This document shows, piece after piece, positions 7,033-15,929 of a stretch of DNA of 64,000 bases. Numbering within the stretch: the first letter of the stretch is position 1; each line of letters opens with the position of its first letter. Under the pieces are notes generated by a model that saw only the letters and a list, made by a program, of their open reading frames with translations, ran no database searches and was not told the DNA's origin. Source of the DNA: Nocardia vermiculata NBRC 100427 (lineage in GTDB: Bacteria; Actinomycetota; Actinomycetes; Mycobacteriales; Mycobacteriaceae); contig NZ_BDCA01000022.1 in assembly GCF_001613265.1 (NCBI RefSeq), forward strand, positions 1-64,000, given 5' to 3'. Position numbers and translations under genes: made by a program.

Positions 7033-8360
7033 TGAGCACCGAAACCACCCACACCGCATCCGGTTCCGGCGCCGACACACCGGCGGTGACCGTAGTCGGC
7101 CAGGACTGGGACGATGTGCGCGAAGCTCTGGACGGCGTCGCCGAGGAGCGCATCGTCGTCAACATGGGTCCGCAGCACCCGTCCACCCACGGCGTGCTCC
7201 GGCTGATCCTCGAGATCGAGGGCGAAACGGTGACCGAAGCGCGCTGCGGTATCGGCTACCTGCACACCGGAATCGAGAAGAATCTCGAATTCCGGACCTG
7301 GATGCAGGGCGTCACCTTCGTCACCCGGATGGACTATCTGGCCCCGCTGTTCAACGAGGCCGCCTACAGCCTGGCGGTGGAGAAGCTGCTCGGCATCACC
7401 GAAGCCATCCCGGAGCGGGTGAGCATCATTCGCGTCATGCTGATGGAGCTCAATCGCATTTCCTCCCATCTGGTCGCCCTGGCCACCGGCGGGATGGAGC
7501 TGGGCGCGCTGACTCCGATGCTGTTCGGATTCCGCGAACGTGAATTGATCCTCGACATCTTCGAGAACGTCACCGGCCTGCGCATGAATCACGCCTATAT
7601 CCGGCCCGGCGGGCTGGCCCAGGATCTGCCGGACGACGCGGTCGGCAAGATCCGCGACCTGCTGAAGCTGATGCCGAAGCGGTTACGCGATATGGAGTTG
7701 CTGCTCAACGAGAATCCGATCTTCAAGGCCCGTACCCGCGGAGTCGGTTACTTGGACCTGGCGGCATGTATGGCGCTGGGCGTGACCGGCCCCGTGCTGC
7801 GCTCCACCGGCCTCCCTCATGATCTGCGTAAATCGCAGCCGTACTGCGGTTACGACAGCTACGAATTCGATGTCGTCACCGACAACGGGTGCGACTGCTA
7901 CGGCCGCTACCTGATTCGCATCAAGGAGATGAAGGAGTCGCTGAAAATCGTCGAGCAGTGCCTGGACACCTTGCGGCCGGGACCGGTGATGGTGGAGGAC
8001 AAGAAGATCGCGTGGCCCGCGGATCTGACACTCGGGGCGGACGGGCTCGGCAATTCCCCCGAACATATCGGCACCATCATGGGCACCTCGATGGAGGGAC
8101 TCATTCACCATTTCAAGCTCGTCACCGAAGGGATGCGGGTACCACCGGGTCAGGTGTACTTGCCGGTGGAGTCTCCTCGCGGCGAACTCGGCGTACATCT
8201 GGTGTCCGACGGCGGAACCCGGCCCTACCGGGTGCATTTCCGCGATCCCTCGTTCACGAATCTGCAGGCCGTGGCGGCGATGTGCGAGGGCGGCATGGTC
8301 GCTGACGTCATCGCGTCGGTGGCCAGCATCGACCCGGTGATGGGTGGTGTGGACCGATGA
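7032..8360 (+). CDS. nuoD: NADH-quinone oxidoreductase subunit D
   Basis: 442 residues. The 49-kDa subunit that lines the quinone-reduction cavity with NuoB. Signatures are MGPQHPSTHGVLR (about residues 40-52; its His contacts the quinone headgroup), IGYLHTGIEKNLE, and the C-terminal SPRGELGVHLVSDG with IDPVMGGVDR at the end. About 35 residues of Thr/Ala-rich N-terminus precede the core. It evolved from the large subunit of [NiFe] hydrogenases but has no metal site. It overlaps nuoE by 4 nt. Confidence 0.97.
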   Translation: MSTETTHTASGSGADTPAVTVVGQDWDDVREALDGVAEERIVVNMGPQHPSTHGVLRLILEIEGETVTEARCGIGYLHTGIEKNLEFRTWMQGVTFVTRMDYLAPLFNEAAYSLAVEKLLGITEAIPERVSIIRVMLMELNRISSHLVALATGGMELGALTPMLFGFRERELILDIFENVTGLRMNHAYIRPGGLAQDLPDDAVGKIRDLLKLMPKRLRDMELLLNENPIFKARTRGVGYLDLAACMALGVTGPVLRSTGLPHDLRKSQPYCGYDSYEFDVVTDNGCDCYGRYLIRIKEMKESLKIVEQCLDTLRPGPVMVEDKKIAWPADLTLGADGLGNSPEHIGTIMGTSMEGLIHHFKLVTEGMRVPPGQVYLPVESPRGELGVHLVSDGGTRPYRVHFRDPSFTNLQAVAAMCEGGMVADVIASVASIDPVMGGVDR

Positions 8361-9121
8361 CCGCGGAACCGATCCCCGCCCCGTCGACGAGCCACGAGCC
8401 GATCGTGCTGCAACTGTCGCGGCGCCCGGCGCCGTATCCGCCGCAGCGACAACAGGAACTGCGCGCCCAGGCGCGGACCATCATCGACCGCTACCCACAG
8501 TCGCGTTCGGCACTGCTGCCACTGCTGCATCTGGTGCAGAGCGTAGACGGATACGTCACCGGCACCGGAATCGGTTTCTGCGCCGAACAACTCGGGCTCA
8601 CCGACGCGGAGGTGACCGCCGTCGCCACCTTCTACTCCATGTACCGGCGGACACCGACCGGCGACTATCACGTGGGCGTGTGCACGAACACCTTGTGCGC
8701 GGTCATGGGGGGCGACGAGATCCTCGCCGAACTCGCCCGGCACCTGGAACTCGCACCCGGTGAGACCACGCCCGACGGCGCGATCACGCTGGAGCATCTG
8801 GAATGCAACGCGGCCTGCGATTACGCCCCGGTCGTCATGGTGAACTGGGAGTTCTTCGACAATCAGACCCCGGACTCGGCACGCGCACTGGCCGACGACC
8901 TGCGGTCCGGCCGAGAGGTCACCGGCACCCGCAGCGGCGCGCCGGTGTGCACATTCCGGCAGACGGCACGCGTGCTGGCCGGCTTCCCGGATACACGGGA
9001 CGGCGCGAACGCCGGCGAACCCGGTACCCCCACCCTCGCAGGCCTGCGGGCAGCCCGCGACACCGAAAGTCGAACCACCGAGGAGCCACGGCACGACACC
9101 GGTAAGGGGGACCGACAATGA
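8357..9121 (+). CDS. nuoE: NADH-quinone oxidoreductase subunit E
   Basis: 254 residues. A thioredoxin-like [2Fe-2S] protein of the NADH-input module. Cluster N1a ligands are Cys109 and Cys114 (CTNTLC) and Cys150 and Cys154 (CNAAC). The helical bundle ARTIIDRYPQSRSALLPLLH precedes it. The C-terminal ~80 residues after the fold are extended and low in conserved character, as in other actinobacteria. It works with NuoF and NuoG as the soluble dehydrogenase tip and overlaps nuoF by 4 nt. Confidence 0.96.
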   Translation: MTAEPIPAPSTSHEPIVLQLSRRPAPYPPQRQQELRAQARTIIDRYPQSRSALLPLLHLVQSVDGYVTGTGIGFCAEQLGLTDAEVTAVATFYSMYRRTPTGDYHVGVCTNTLCAVMGGDEILAELARHLELAPGETTPDGAITLEHLECNAACDYAPVVMVNWEFFDNQTPDSARALADDLRSGREVTGTRSGAPVCTFRQTARVLAGFPDTRDGANAGEPGTPTLAGLRAARDTESRTTEEPRHDTGKGDRQ

Positions 9122-10458
9122 CGCTGGCACCGGTACTGACCCGCTACTGGGACGAGCCGGACTCGTGGACGCTGGACACCTACCACCGGCACGACGGCTA
9201 CCAGGCCTTGTCCCGGGCACTGGGCATGCACCCCGACGAGGTCATCGCGACCGTCAAGGACGCGGGCCTGCGCGGCCGCGGCGGGGCCGGATTCCCCACC
9301 GGAATGAAATGGGGATTCATACCGCAGGACCCGGAAGGTTCCGCCGCCGGGAAACCCCACTACCTGGTGGTCAATGCCGATGAATCCGAACCCGGCACCT
9401 GTAAGGACATCCCGCTGATGATGGCGACCCCCCATGTGCTCGTGGAGGGTGCGGTCATCGCCGCCTACGCCATCCGCGCCTCGCATGCGTTCATCTACGT
9501 GCGTGGCGAGGTGGTACCGGTGCTGCGGCGGCTGCAGACCGCAGTCGCCGAGGCCTACGCGGCCGGGTACCTGGGCCGCGACATCCTCGGCACCGGATAC
9601 GATCTGGAGCTCGTCGTGCATGCCGGCGCGGGTGCCTATATCTGTGGCGAGGAGACCGCGCTGCTGGATTCGCTGGAGGGGCGGCGCGGCCAGCCACGGC
9701 TGCGCCCGCCCTTTCCCGCGGTCGCGGGCCTGTACGCGTCGCCGACCGTGGTCAACAATGTGGAATCCATTGCCAGCGTGCCCTCGATCCTGCACCGCGG
9801 CATCGAATGGTTCCGGTCGATGGGGACCGAGAAATCACCCGGATACACCCTGTATTCCCTGTCCGGGCATGTCACGCGCCCCGGCCAGTACGAGGCGGAA
9901 CTCGGTGTCACCCTGCGGGAACTTCTCGGCCACGCCGGTGGTGTCCGCGCCGGGCACACGCTGAAGTTCTGGACGCCCGGCGGCTCCTCCACTCCCCTGC
10001 TCACCGCCGAACATCTCGATGTACCACTCGACTACGAGAATGTGGGTGCCGCCGGATCCATGCTCGGCACCAAGGCATTACAGATCTTCGATGACACGAC
10101 CTGTGTGGTGCGGGCCGTGCTGCGCTGGACCGAGTTCTACGCCCACGAATCGTGCGGGAAATGCACCCCGTGCCGTGAAGGCACCTACTGGTTGGTGCAG
10201 CTCCTGCAACGACTCGAAGCCGGCGGCGGAACCGAGGCCGACATCGCGACGCTGCTCGACGTCGCCGACAACGTCAACGGCAAGTCCTTCTGCGCCCTCG
10301 GCGACGGCGCCGCCAGCCCCATCACCTCGTCGCTGAAGTATTTCCGCGCCGAATACGACGAACACATCCGGCTGGGCCGATGCCCACTCGATCCGGCCCG
10401 CTCCGCCGCGTGGGCGCAGGCCGGAGGCGCCGCAACAGTTGCCGAAGGAGTGCGATGA
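9118..10458 (+). CDS. nuoF: NADH-quinone oxidoreductase subunit F (NADH/FMN site)
   Basis: 446 residues. It oxidises NADH with FMN. The NADH/FMN glycine-rich loop is RGRGGAGFPTGMKWGF (about residues 57-72), and GAGAYICGEETALLDSLEG follows. The [4Fe-4S] N3 ligands are Cys346, Cys349 and Cys352 in ESCGKCTPCREG plus Cys near 392 in SFCALGD. It is the electron entry point of the complex, in the cytoplasm. A four-base overlap on each side couples it to nuoE and nuoG. Confidence 0.97.
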   Translation: MTLAPVLTRYWDEPDSWTLDTYHRHDGYQALSRALGMHPDEVIATVKDAGLRGRGGAGFPTGMKWGFIPQDPEGSAAGKPHYLVVNADESEPGTCKDIPLMMATPHVLVEGAVIAAYAIRASHAFIYVRGEVVPVLRRLQTAVAEAYAAGYLGRDILGTGYDLELVVHAGAGAYICGEETALLDSLEGRRGQPRLRPPFPAVAGLYASPTVVNNVESIASVPSILHRGIEWFRSMGTEKSPGYTLYSLSGHVTRPGQYEAELGVTLRELLGHAGGVRAGHTLKFWTPGGSSTPLLTAEHLDVPLDYENVGAAGSMLGTKALQIFDDTTCVVRAVLRWTEFYAHESCGKCTPCREGTYWLVQLLQRLEAGGGTEADIATLLDVADNVNGKSFCALGDGAASPITSSLKYFRAEYDEHIRLGRCPLDPARSAAWAQAGGAATVAEGVR

Positions 10459-12923
10459 CAACGACGGTCGGCCGCGAGGGCAGCGGCGTGACACCCCAGG
10501 ATTTCGTTACCGTCACCATCGACGGCGCCGACGTTGCAGTGCCTCCCGGGACGCTACTCATCCGCGCCGCCGAACTCGCCGGCATCCAGATACCGCGTTT
10601 CTGCGACCATCCCCTGCTCGACCCGGTCGGCGCATGCCGTCAGTGTCTGGTGGAGGTCGAGGGCCAACGCAAACCGGTGGCCTCGTGCACCATCGCGGTG
10701 ACCGACGGGATGGTCGCCCACACCCAGATCAGCTCACCGGTCGCGCAGAAAGCACAGACCGGGGTCATGGAACTACTGCTGATCAATCATCCGCTGGACT
10801 GCCCCGTCTGCGACAAGGGCGGGGAATGCCCACTGCAGAACCAGGCGATGTCCAGCGGCCGACCCGAATCGCGCTTCGAAGGAGTAAAACGCACCTATCC
10901 CAAACCCATACCCTTGTCGGAGGCGGTGCTGCTGGACCGCGAACGGTGCGTGCTCTGCGCCCGCTGCACCCGCTTTTCCCAGCAGATCGCCGGAGATCCG
11001 TTCATCGAACTGATGGACCGCGGCGCTCTGCAGCAGGTCGGCATCGCCACCGGAGAGCCGATGGACTCCTACTTCTCCGGGAACACGGTGCAGATCTGCC
11101 CGGTCGGCGCGCTCACCGGCACCACCTACCGTTTCCGTGCCCGCCCCTTCGACCTCGTGTCCAGTCCGGCGATCTGCGAACACTGTGCGGCCGGATGTGC
11201 TCAGCGCACCGATCACCGGCGCGGAAAGGTGCTGCGCCGCTTGGCCGGTGACGACCCTCAGGTCAACGAGGAATGGAACTGCGACAAAGGACGCTGGGCA
11301 TTCGCCTACGCCACCGAACCCGACCGGCTCACCACACCGCTGGTCCGCGACGACAGCGGCACGCTGGTGCCGGCGTCGTGGCCGGAAGCGCTGACCCGAG
11401 CCGCTGCCGGACTGGGCGCAGCGCGTGGTGACACCGGTGTCCTGGTCGGCGGCAGAGTCACCGTCGAGGACGCCTACGCATACGCCAAGTTCGCCCGAAC
11501 CGCGTTGCACACCAACGATATCGATTTCCGGGCCCGCGCCCATTCCCGCGAAGAGGCCGAATTCCTGGCTGCCCGGGTCGCCGGGCAGGACCTGGTGGTG
11601 GACTACGCCGCGGTGGAGGCGGCATCGGTGGTCGTCCTGGCCGGTCTCGAGCCCGAGGAGGAATGCCCGATCCTGCATCTGCGGCTGCGTAAAGCCGCCC
11701 GGAAAGCAGGGGTCGAGGTCTACTCGCTGGCTCCCTATGCCACACGCGGCCTGAAACGACTCGCGGGCCGGCTGATCCGGACCGTCCCCGGCGACGAGGC
11801 GAGGCTACTGCAGGCCCTCGCCCGTGCAGGTGCCGGAGACGAATGCCCGCCCGACCCACCGGGTCTCGACGACCTCGCCCGCGCACTTCGGAAGCCGGGA
11901 GTCGTCCTGCTGGGCGGTGAACGCCTCGCCGCACTGCCCGGCGCGCTGTCGGCGTTCGCCGCCCTCGCCGACCGAGTCGGTGCGGCGGCCGCCTGGGTGC
12001 CCCGCCGCGCCGGTGAGCGTGGCGCGCTCGAGGCTGGCGCGATGCCGAATCTGCTGCCCGGCGGGCGGCCGGTGACCGACGCCCGCGCCCGCAGACAGGT
12101 CCAGCAGGCATGGAATGCCGACGAGCTCCCGGCAACTCCCGGGCGCGACACCACCGCAATCCTCGACGCCGGCAGGCAAGCCGGAGCACTGCTCGTCGGC
12201 GGCGTCGAACTCGAGGATCTGCCCGACCCCCGCGCGGCGCTCGCCGCGGTGGACGCGGCACGGTTCGTGGTCAGCCTGGAACTGCGGGCCGGGCCCGTCA
12301 CCGAACGCGCCGATGTGGTGTTTCCGGTGGCCTCCGCCATGGAGAAGGCCGGCACCTACCTCACGTGGGAAGGCAGGCCCCGGCCCTTCGACGCTGCCCT
12401 GGCGGATATGACCGTGCGCCGTCAGGCGGCACCGTTGGCCGACCATCGCGTCCTGCATGCGCTGGCCGACGCTATGGGGGTGCCATTGAGCCTGCCGACC
12501 GTGGCGGCCGCCCGAACCGAAATCGATGCGCTGGGCCGGTGGGACGGTCCACGACCACAGCCGCCGTCGTATGCACCGGCATCGATCCCGGCCACCGAAA
12601 CCGGCACCGCGATCCTGGCGGGCTGGCGCTTGTTGCTCGACAACGGCCGCATGCAGGACGGCGAACCGAACCTGGCCGGCACCGCACGCCCGGCGGTGGT
12701 GCGACTCTCGGCGGCCACCGCCGCCGAAATCGCTGTCACCACAGGGGATTCGGTACGGGTGAGCACCGGGCACGGCCGGATCGTCCTGCCGGTCGAGGTA
12801 TGCGAGATGCCCGACCGGGTGGCGTGGTTGCCGTGGAACTCCGGCGAGTCCGCGGTCGGCGACCGGCTCGCGACCTCGCCCGGGCACCGCGTGCGTATTC
12901 AACGAGAGGACCACCATGAGTGA
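10455..12923 (+). CDS. nuoG: NADH-quinone oxidoreductase subunit G
   Basis: 822 residues from the ATG overlapping the nuoF stop. The N-terminus binds several clusters: [2Fe-2S] N1b with Cys50, 61, 64 and 78; N5 with His112, Cys116, 119 and 125; N4 with Cys165, 168, 171 and 215; and the extra N7 type with Cys241, 244, 248 and 276. The long C-terminal part is a molybdopterin-oxidoreductase fold that has lost the cofactor. It is the largest peripheral subunit and wires electrons from NuoF toward NuoI and NuoB. An open frame starting at 10380 is only read-through into nuoF. Confidence 0.97.
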   Translation: MTTTVGREGSGVTPQDFVTVTIDGADVAVPPGTLLIRAAELAGIQIPRFCDHPLLDPVGACRQCLVEVEGQRKPVASCTIAVTDGMVAHTQISSPVAQKAQTGVMELLLINHPLDCPVCDKGGECPLQNQAMSSGRPESRFEGVKRTYPKPIPLSEAVLLDRERCVLCARCTRFSQQIAGDPFIELMDRGALQQVGIATGEPMDSYFSGNTVQICPVGALTGTTYRFRARPFDLVSSPAICEHCAAGCAQRTDHRRGKVLRRLAGDDPQVNEEWNCDKGRWAFAYATEPDRLTTPLVRDDSGTLVPASWPEALTRAAAGLGAARGDTGVLVGGRVTVEDAYAYAKFARTALHTNDIDFRARAHSREEAEFLAARVAGQDLVVDYAAVEAASVVVLAGLEPEEECPILHLRLRKAARKAGVEVYSLAPYATRGLKRLAGRLIRTVPGDEARLLQALARAGAGDECPPDPPGLDDLARALRKPGVVLLGGERLAALPGALSAFAALADRVGAAAAWVPRRAGERGALEAGAMPNLLPGGRPVTDARARRQVQQAWNADELPATPGRDTTAILDAGRQAGALLVGGVELEDLPDPRAALAAVDAARFVVSLELRAGPVTERADVVFPVASAMEKAGTYLTWEGRPRPFDAALADMTVRRQAAPLADHRVLHALADAMGVPLSLPTVAAARTEIDALGRWDGPRPQPPSYAPASIPATETGTAILAGWRLLLDNGRMQDGEPNLAGTARPAVVRLSAATAAEIAVTTGDSVRVSTGHGRIVLPVEVCEMPDRVAWLPWNSGESAVGDRLATSPGHRVRIQREDHHE

Positions 12924-14790
12924 GATCCCGGCCGCCGCGACGATCGCGGCCCCGGCCGACCTGTCGGCGTTCGGTCAGGATCCGTGGTGGCTCGTCGTGC
13001 TGAAGAGTGTCGGCGTTTTCGTCTTCCTGCTACTCATCCCGCTTCTCGCCGTGGTGATCGAACGCAAAGTGGTCGCGTGGATGCAGATGCGCGTCGGCCC
13101 CAACCGCGTCGGCCCGCGCGGATCGCTGCAATCCATTGCCGACGGCGTGAAAATGCTGTTCAAGGAAGACATCGTCCCGGCGATGGTCGACAAACCCATC
13201 TACATACTCGCGCCGGTGGTGGCGCTCATCCCCGCGGTCATGGCATTCGCGGTGATACCGCTGGGGCCCGAGGTGTCGATCTTCGGCACCCGCACTCCCC
13301 TGCAGCTGACCGATATGCCCGTCGGGGTGCTCTACATCCTCGCCATGACCTCCATCGGCGTCTACGGCCTGGTCCTGGCAGGCTGGTCGTCCGGATCCAC
13401 CTACCCGCTGCTGGGCGGGCTGCGTTCCACCGCCCAGGTGATCTCCTACGAGATCGCGATGGCGGCGTGCTTCGCGGCCGTGTTCCTGCTGGCGGGCACC
13501 ATGTCGACCTCCGGCATCGTCGACCGGCAGTGGGGCACCTGGAACGTATGGCTGCTGCTTCCGTCGTTCCTCGTGTACGCGGTCGCGATGGTCGGCGAAA
13601 CCAACCGCGCCCCGTTCGATCTGCCGGAGGCCGAGGGTGAACTCGTCGGTGGCTTCCACACCGAGTACTCGTCGCTGAAGTTCGCCATGTTCATGATGGC
13701 CGAATACATCAACATGGGCACCGTGTCGGCGTTGGCGACGACCCTGTTCTTCGGTGGCTGGCATGCACCGTTCCCGATCAATCTGTGGGACGGCGCAAAC
13801 TCGGGCTGGTGGCCGCTGCTGTGGTTCACCCTCAAGGTGTGGACGTTCCTGTTCGTGTTCATCTGGCTGCGCGGGACCCTGCCCCGGTTGCGTTACGACC
13901 AGTTCATGAACCTGGGATGGAAACTGCTGATCCCGGTCTCACTGCTGTGGGTGATGGTCGTGGCCACACTGAAGGTGCTGCAGGACAACGGTTACCAGGT
14001 GCAGACCGCCGGGCTCGTGATCGCCGGGGTGGTCATCTCCCTTGGCCTGCTCGCCGTGATGCTGCGTGCCGGTCGCGCCGGTGACAATCCGGCACCGGAG
14101 CCCGCGGAATCGCCGCCGTTCGCCGGTTTCCCGGTGCCCCCCATGCCCGATACGGCACCACCGGCCACCAAGGCAGGCCTGTTCGAACCGCTCGGCGGGT
14201 TCTGGGTCACGTTCGTCACCATGTTCAAGAAGAAGAACACCGAGTTCTATCCCGAACAGAAGGTGCCGACGGCACCGCGCTACCACGGTCGCCACCAACT
14301 CAACCGCCATCCGGACGGACTCGAGAAATGCATCGGCTGCGAACTGTGCGCATGGGCCTGCCCCGCCGACGCCATCTACGTGGAGGGCGCCGACAACACC
14401 GACGAACAGCGCTACTCCCCCGGTGAACGGTATGGAGCCGTGTATCAGATCAACTACCTGCGGTGCATCGGCTGCGGCCTGTGCATCGAAGCGTGCCCGA
14501 CCCGGGCACTGACGATGACCAACGAGTACGAGATGGCCGACGACAACCGGGCCGGCCTGATCTACGAGAAGGATCGGCTGCTCGCACCACTCGGCGACGG
14601 TATGGTCGCGCCTCCCCATGCGGCGTATCCGGGTGCGACCGAACAGGATTACTACCTCGGTCTGGTCCCGTCGGCCCCCGGGCACGAGGCCGCTCCCGAG
14701 CCGGCCGGGTCCGAATCCGCCGCATCCGAACCCGAGGATTCCGGCCGTGCCCCCGCCGCCACCGGAGCACAACGAGGGGGCGCACGATGA
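12916..14790 (+). CDS. nuoHI: fused NADH-quinone oxidoreductase subunits H and I
   Basis: One 624-residue frame. Residues 1 to about 390 are NuoH: eight helices, with IERKVVAWMQMRVGPNRVGP and GETNRAPFDLPEAEGELVGGF, the heel of the membrane arm that closes the quinone chamber. After a Pro-rich linker (about 391-420), residues 425-624 are NuoI, with two [4Fe-4S] motifs CIGCELCAWACP (from Cys472) and CIGCGLCIEACP (from Cys517) for clusters N6a and N6b. In M. tuberculosis these are two genes, with a nuoH stop at the corresponding place. Here no stop exists between them. An internal ATG at 14143 (residue 410) lacks a good ribosome site. It is either a true fusion or a lost stop. It overlaps nuoG by 8 nt and nuoJ by 4 nt. 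Confidence 0.95.
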   Translation: MSEIPAAATIAAPADLSAFGQDPWWLVVLKSVGVFVFLLLIPLLAVVIERKVVAWMQMRVGPNRVGPRGSLQSIADGVKMLFKEDIVPAMVDKPIYILAPVVALIPAVMAFAVIPLGPEVSIFGTRTPLQLTDMPVGVLYILAMTSIGVYGLVLAGWSSGSTYPLLGGLRSTAQVISYEIAMAACFAAVFLLAGTMSTSGIVDRQWGTWNVWLLLPSFLVYAVAMVGETNRAPFDLPEAEGELVGGFHTEYSSLKFAMFMMAEYINMGTVSALATTLFFGGWHAPFPINLWDGANSGWWPLLWFTLKVWTFLFVFIWLRGTLPRLRYDQFMNLGWKLLIPVSLLWVMVVATLKVLQDNGYQVQTAGLVIAGVVISLGLLAVMLRAGRAGDNPAPEPAESPPFAGFPVPPMPDTAPPATKAGLFEPLGGFWVTFVTMFKKKNTEFYPEQKVPTAPRYHGRHQLNRHPDGLEKCIGCELCAWACPADAIYVEGADNTDEQRYSPGERYGAVYQINYLRCIGCGLCIEACPTRALTMTNEYEMADDNRAGLIYEKDRLLAPLGDGMVAPPHAAYPGATEQDYYLGLVPSAPGHEAAPEPAGSESAASEPEDSGRAPAATGAQRGGAR

Positions 14791-15632
14791 ACCCCGCCGT
14801 GGATATGCTAGCCGCCGGCGCCGCCCGCACCTCCACCGGTGAGGCCGTACAGTTCTGGATCCTCGCCGTCGTCGCGGTCGCCGGTGCGCTCGGTATGGTG
14901 TGCGCGCGCAAGGCCGTGTATTCGGCACTGTGCCTGGCCGCCACCATGATCACCCTGTCGGTGTTCTATATCGCACAGGATGCACTGTTCCTCGGTGTCG
15001 TACAGATCGTGGTGTACACGGGCGCGGTGATGATGCTGTTCCTGTTCGTGCTGATGCTCGTCGGCGTGGACGCGACCGAATCACTGCGGGAAACACTGCG
15101 CGGGCACCGAATCGCAGTCGTCGTGATCGGCCTCGGGTTCGGTCTGCTGTTGATCGCCGGCATCGCCCGGGGTGTACACGACGACTCCGTCGCCACTACC
15201 GGTCCCGGATTCGGGGCGGACCCGATCGCCGCACTCGGCGAACTGATCTTCATCCGGTACGTGTGGGCCTTCGAACTCACCGGCGCACTCCTGATCACCG
15301 CCACCATCGGCGCGATGGTGCTCGCCCATCGAGAACGACTGGTACCCCGTCCGACCCAGCGTGACCGGTCTCGCCGCCGACTGCGCGAGGGACACCGGAT
15401 CACGCCGCTGCCCACACCCGGTGTGTACGCCCGCCACAACGCCGTCGATGTTCCGGCCCGGCTGCCCGACGGATCCTTCGCCGAGGAATCGGTCAGCACG
15501 ATCCTGCGTCATCGCCGCCGACGCGCCCACACCGAAGACGCGGTACTCGGAATGCGTTCCGGGGACCCCGACAACGATCACGGCTCCCCCGACCCCCGCC
15601 CAGACGCGGCCGAGAGAAAGGCTCCGCGGTGA
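14787..15632 (+). CDS. nuoJ: NADH-quinone oxidoreductase subunit J
   Basis: 281 residues from the ATG overlapping the nuoHI stop. Five membrane helices occupy the first ~185 residues, with the conserved VVYTGAVMMLFLFVLMLVG in helix 3, which takes part in the pi-bulge switch of proton pumping. The cytoplasmic C-terminal ~95 residues are basic and low in complexity (many Arg, Asp and His), longer than in E. coli but normal for actinobacteria. It overlaps the GTG of nuoK by 4 nt. Confidence 0.95.
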   Translation: MNPAVDMLAAGAARTSTGEAVQFWILAVVAVAGALGMVCARKAVYSALCLAATMITLSVFYIAQDALFLGVVQIVVYTGAVMMLFLFVLMLVGVDATESLRETLRGHRIAVVVIGLGFGLLLIAGIARGVHDDSVATTGPGFGADPIAALGELIFIRYVWAFELTGALLITATIGAMVLAHRERLVPRPTQRDRSRRRLREGHRITPLPTPGVYARHNAVDVPARLPDGSFAEESVSTILRHRRRRAHTEDAVLGMRSGDPDNDHGSPDPRPDAAERKAPR

Positions 15633-15928
15633 ATCCGGACAACTACCTGTACCTGTCCGCCCTGCTGTTCACCATCGGCGCGGCCGGAGTGCTGGTGCGG
15701 CGCAACGCGATCGTGGTGTTCATGTGCGTCGAGTTGATGCTCAATGCCGTCAACCTGGCCTTCGTCACCTTCGCCCGGCAGCATCACAATCTCGACGGGC
15801 AAGTCTTCGCGTTCTTCACGATGGTCGTCGCCGCAGCCGAAGTGGTGGTCGGGCTGGCAATCATCATGTCCATCTTCCGCACCCGCCGCTCGACCTCGGT
15901 CGACGACGCCAACCTGCTGAAGTACTGA
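15629..15928 (+). CDS. nuoK: NADH-quinone oxidoreductase subunit K
   Basis: 99 residues with three helices, a Mrp-antiporter-related subunit. Buried acidic residues needed for proton transfer lie in VVFMCVELMLNAVNLAF (Glu in helix 2) and VAAAEVVVGLAI (Glu in helix 3). GTG start at 15629 overlapping the nuoJ stop. It links the heel (NuoH, NuoA, NuoJ) to the antiporter-like NuoN. Confidence 0.96.
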   Translation: MNPDNYLYLSALLFTIGAAGVLVRRNAIVVFMCVELMLNAVNLAFVTFARQHHNLDGQVFAFFTMVVAAAEVVVGLAIIMSIFRTRRSTSVDDANLLKY

Positions 15929-15929
15929 C

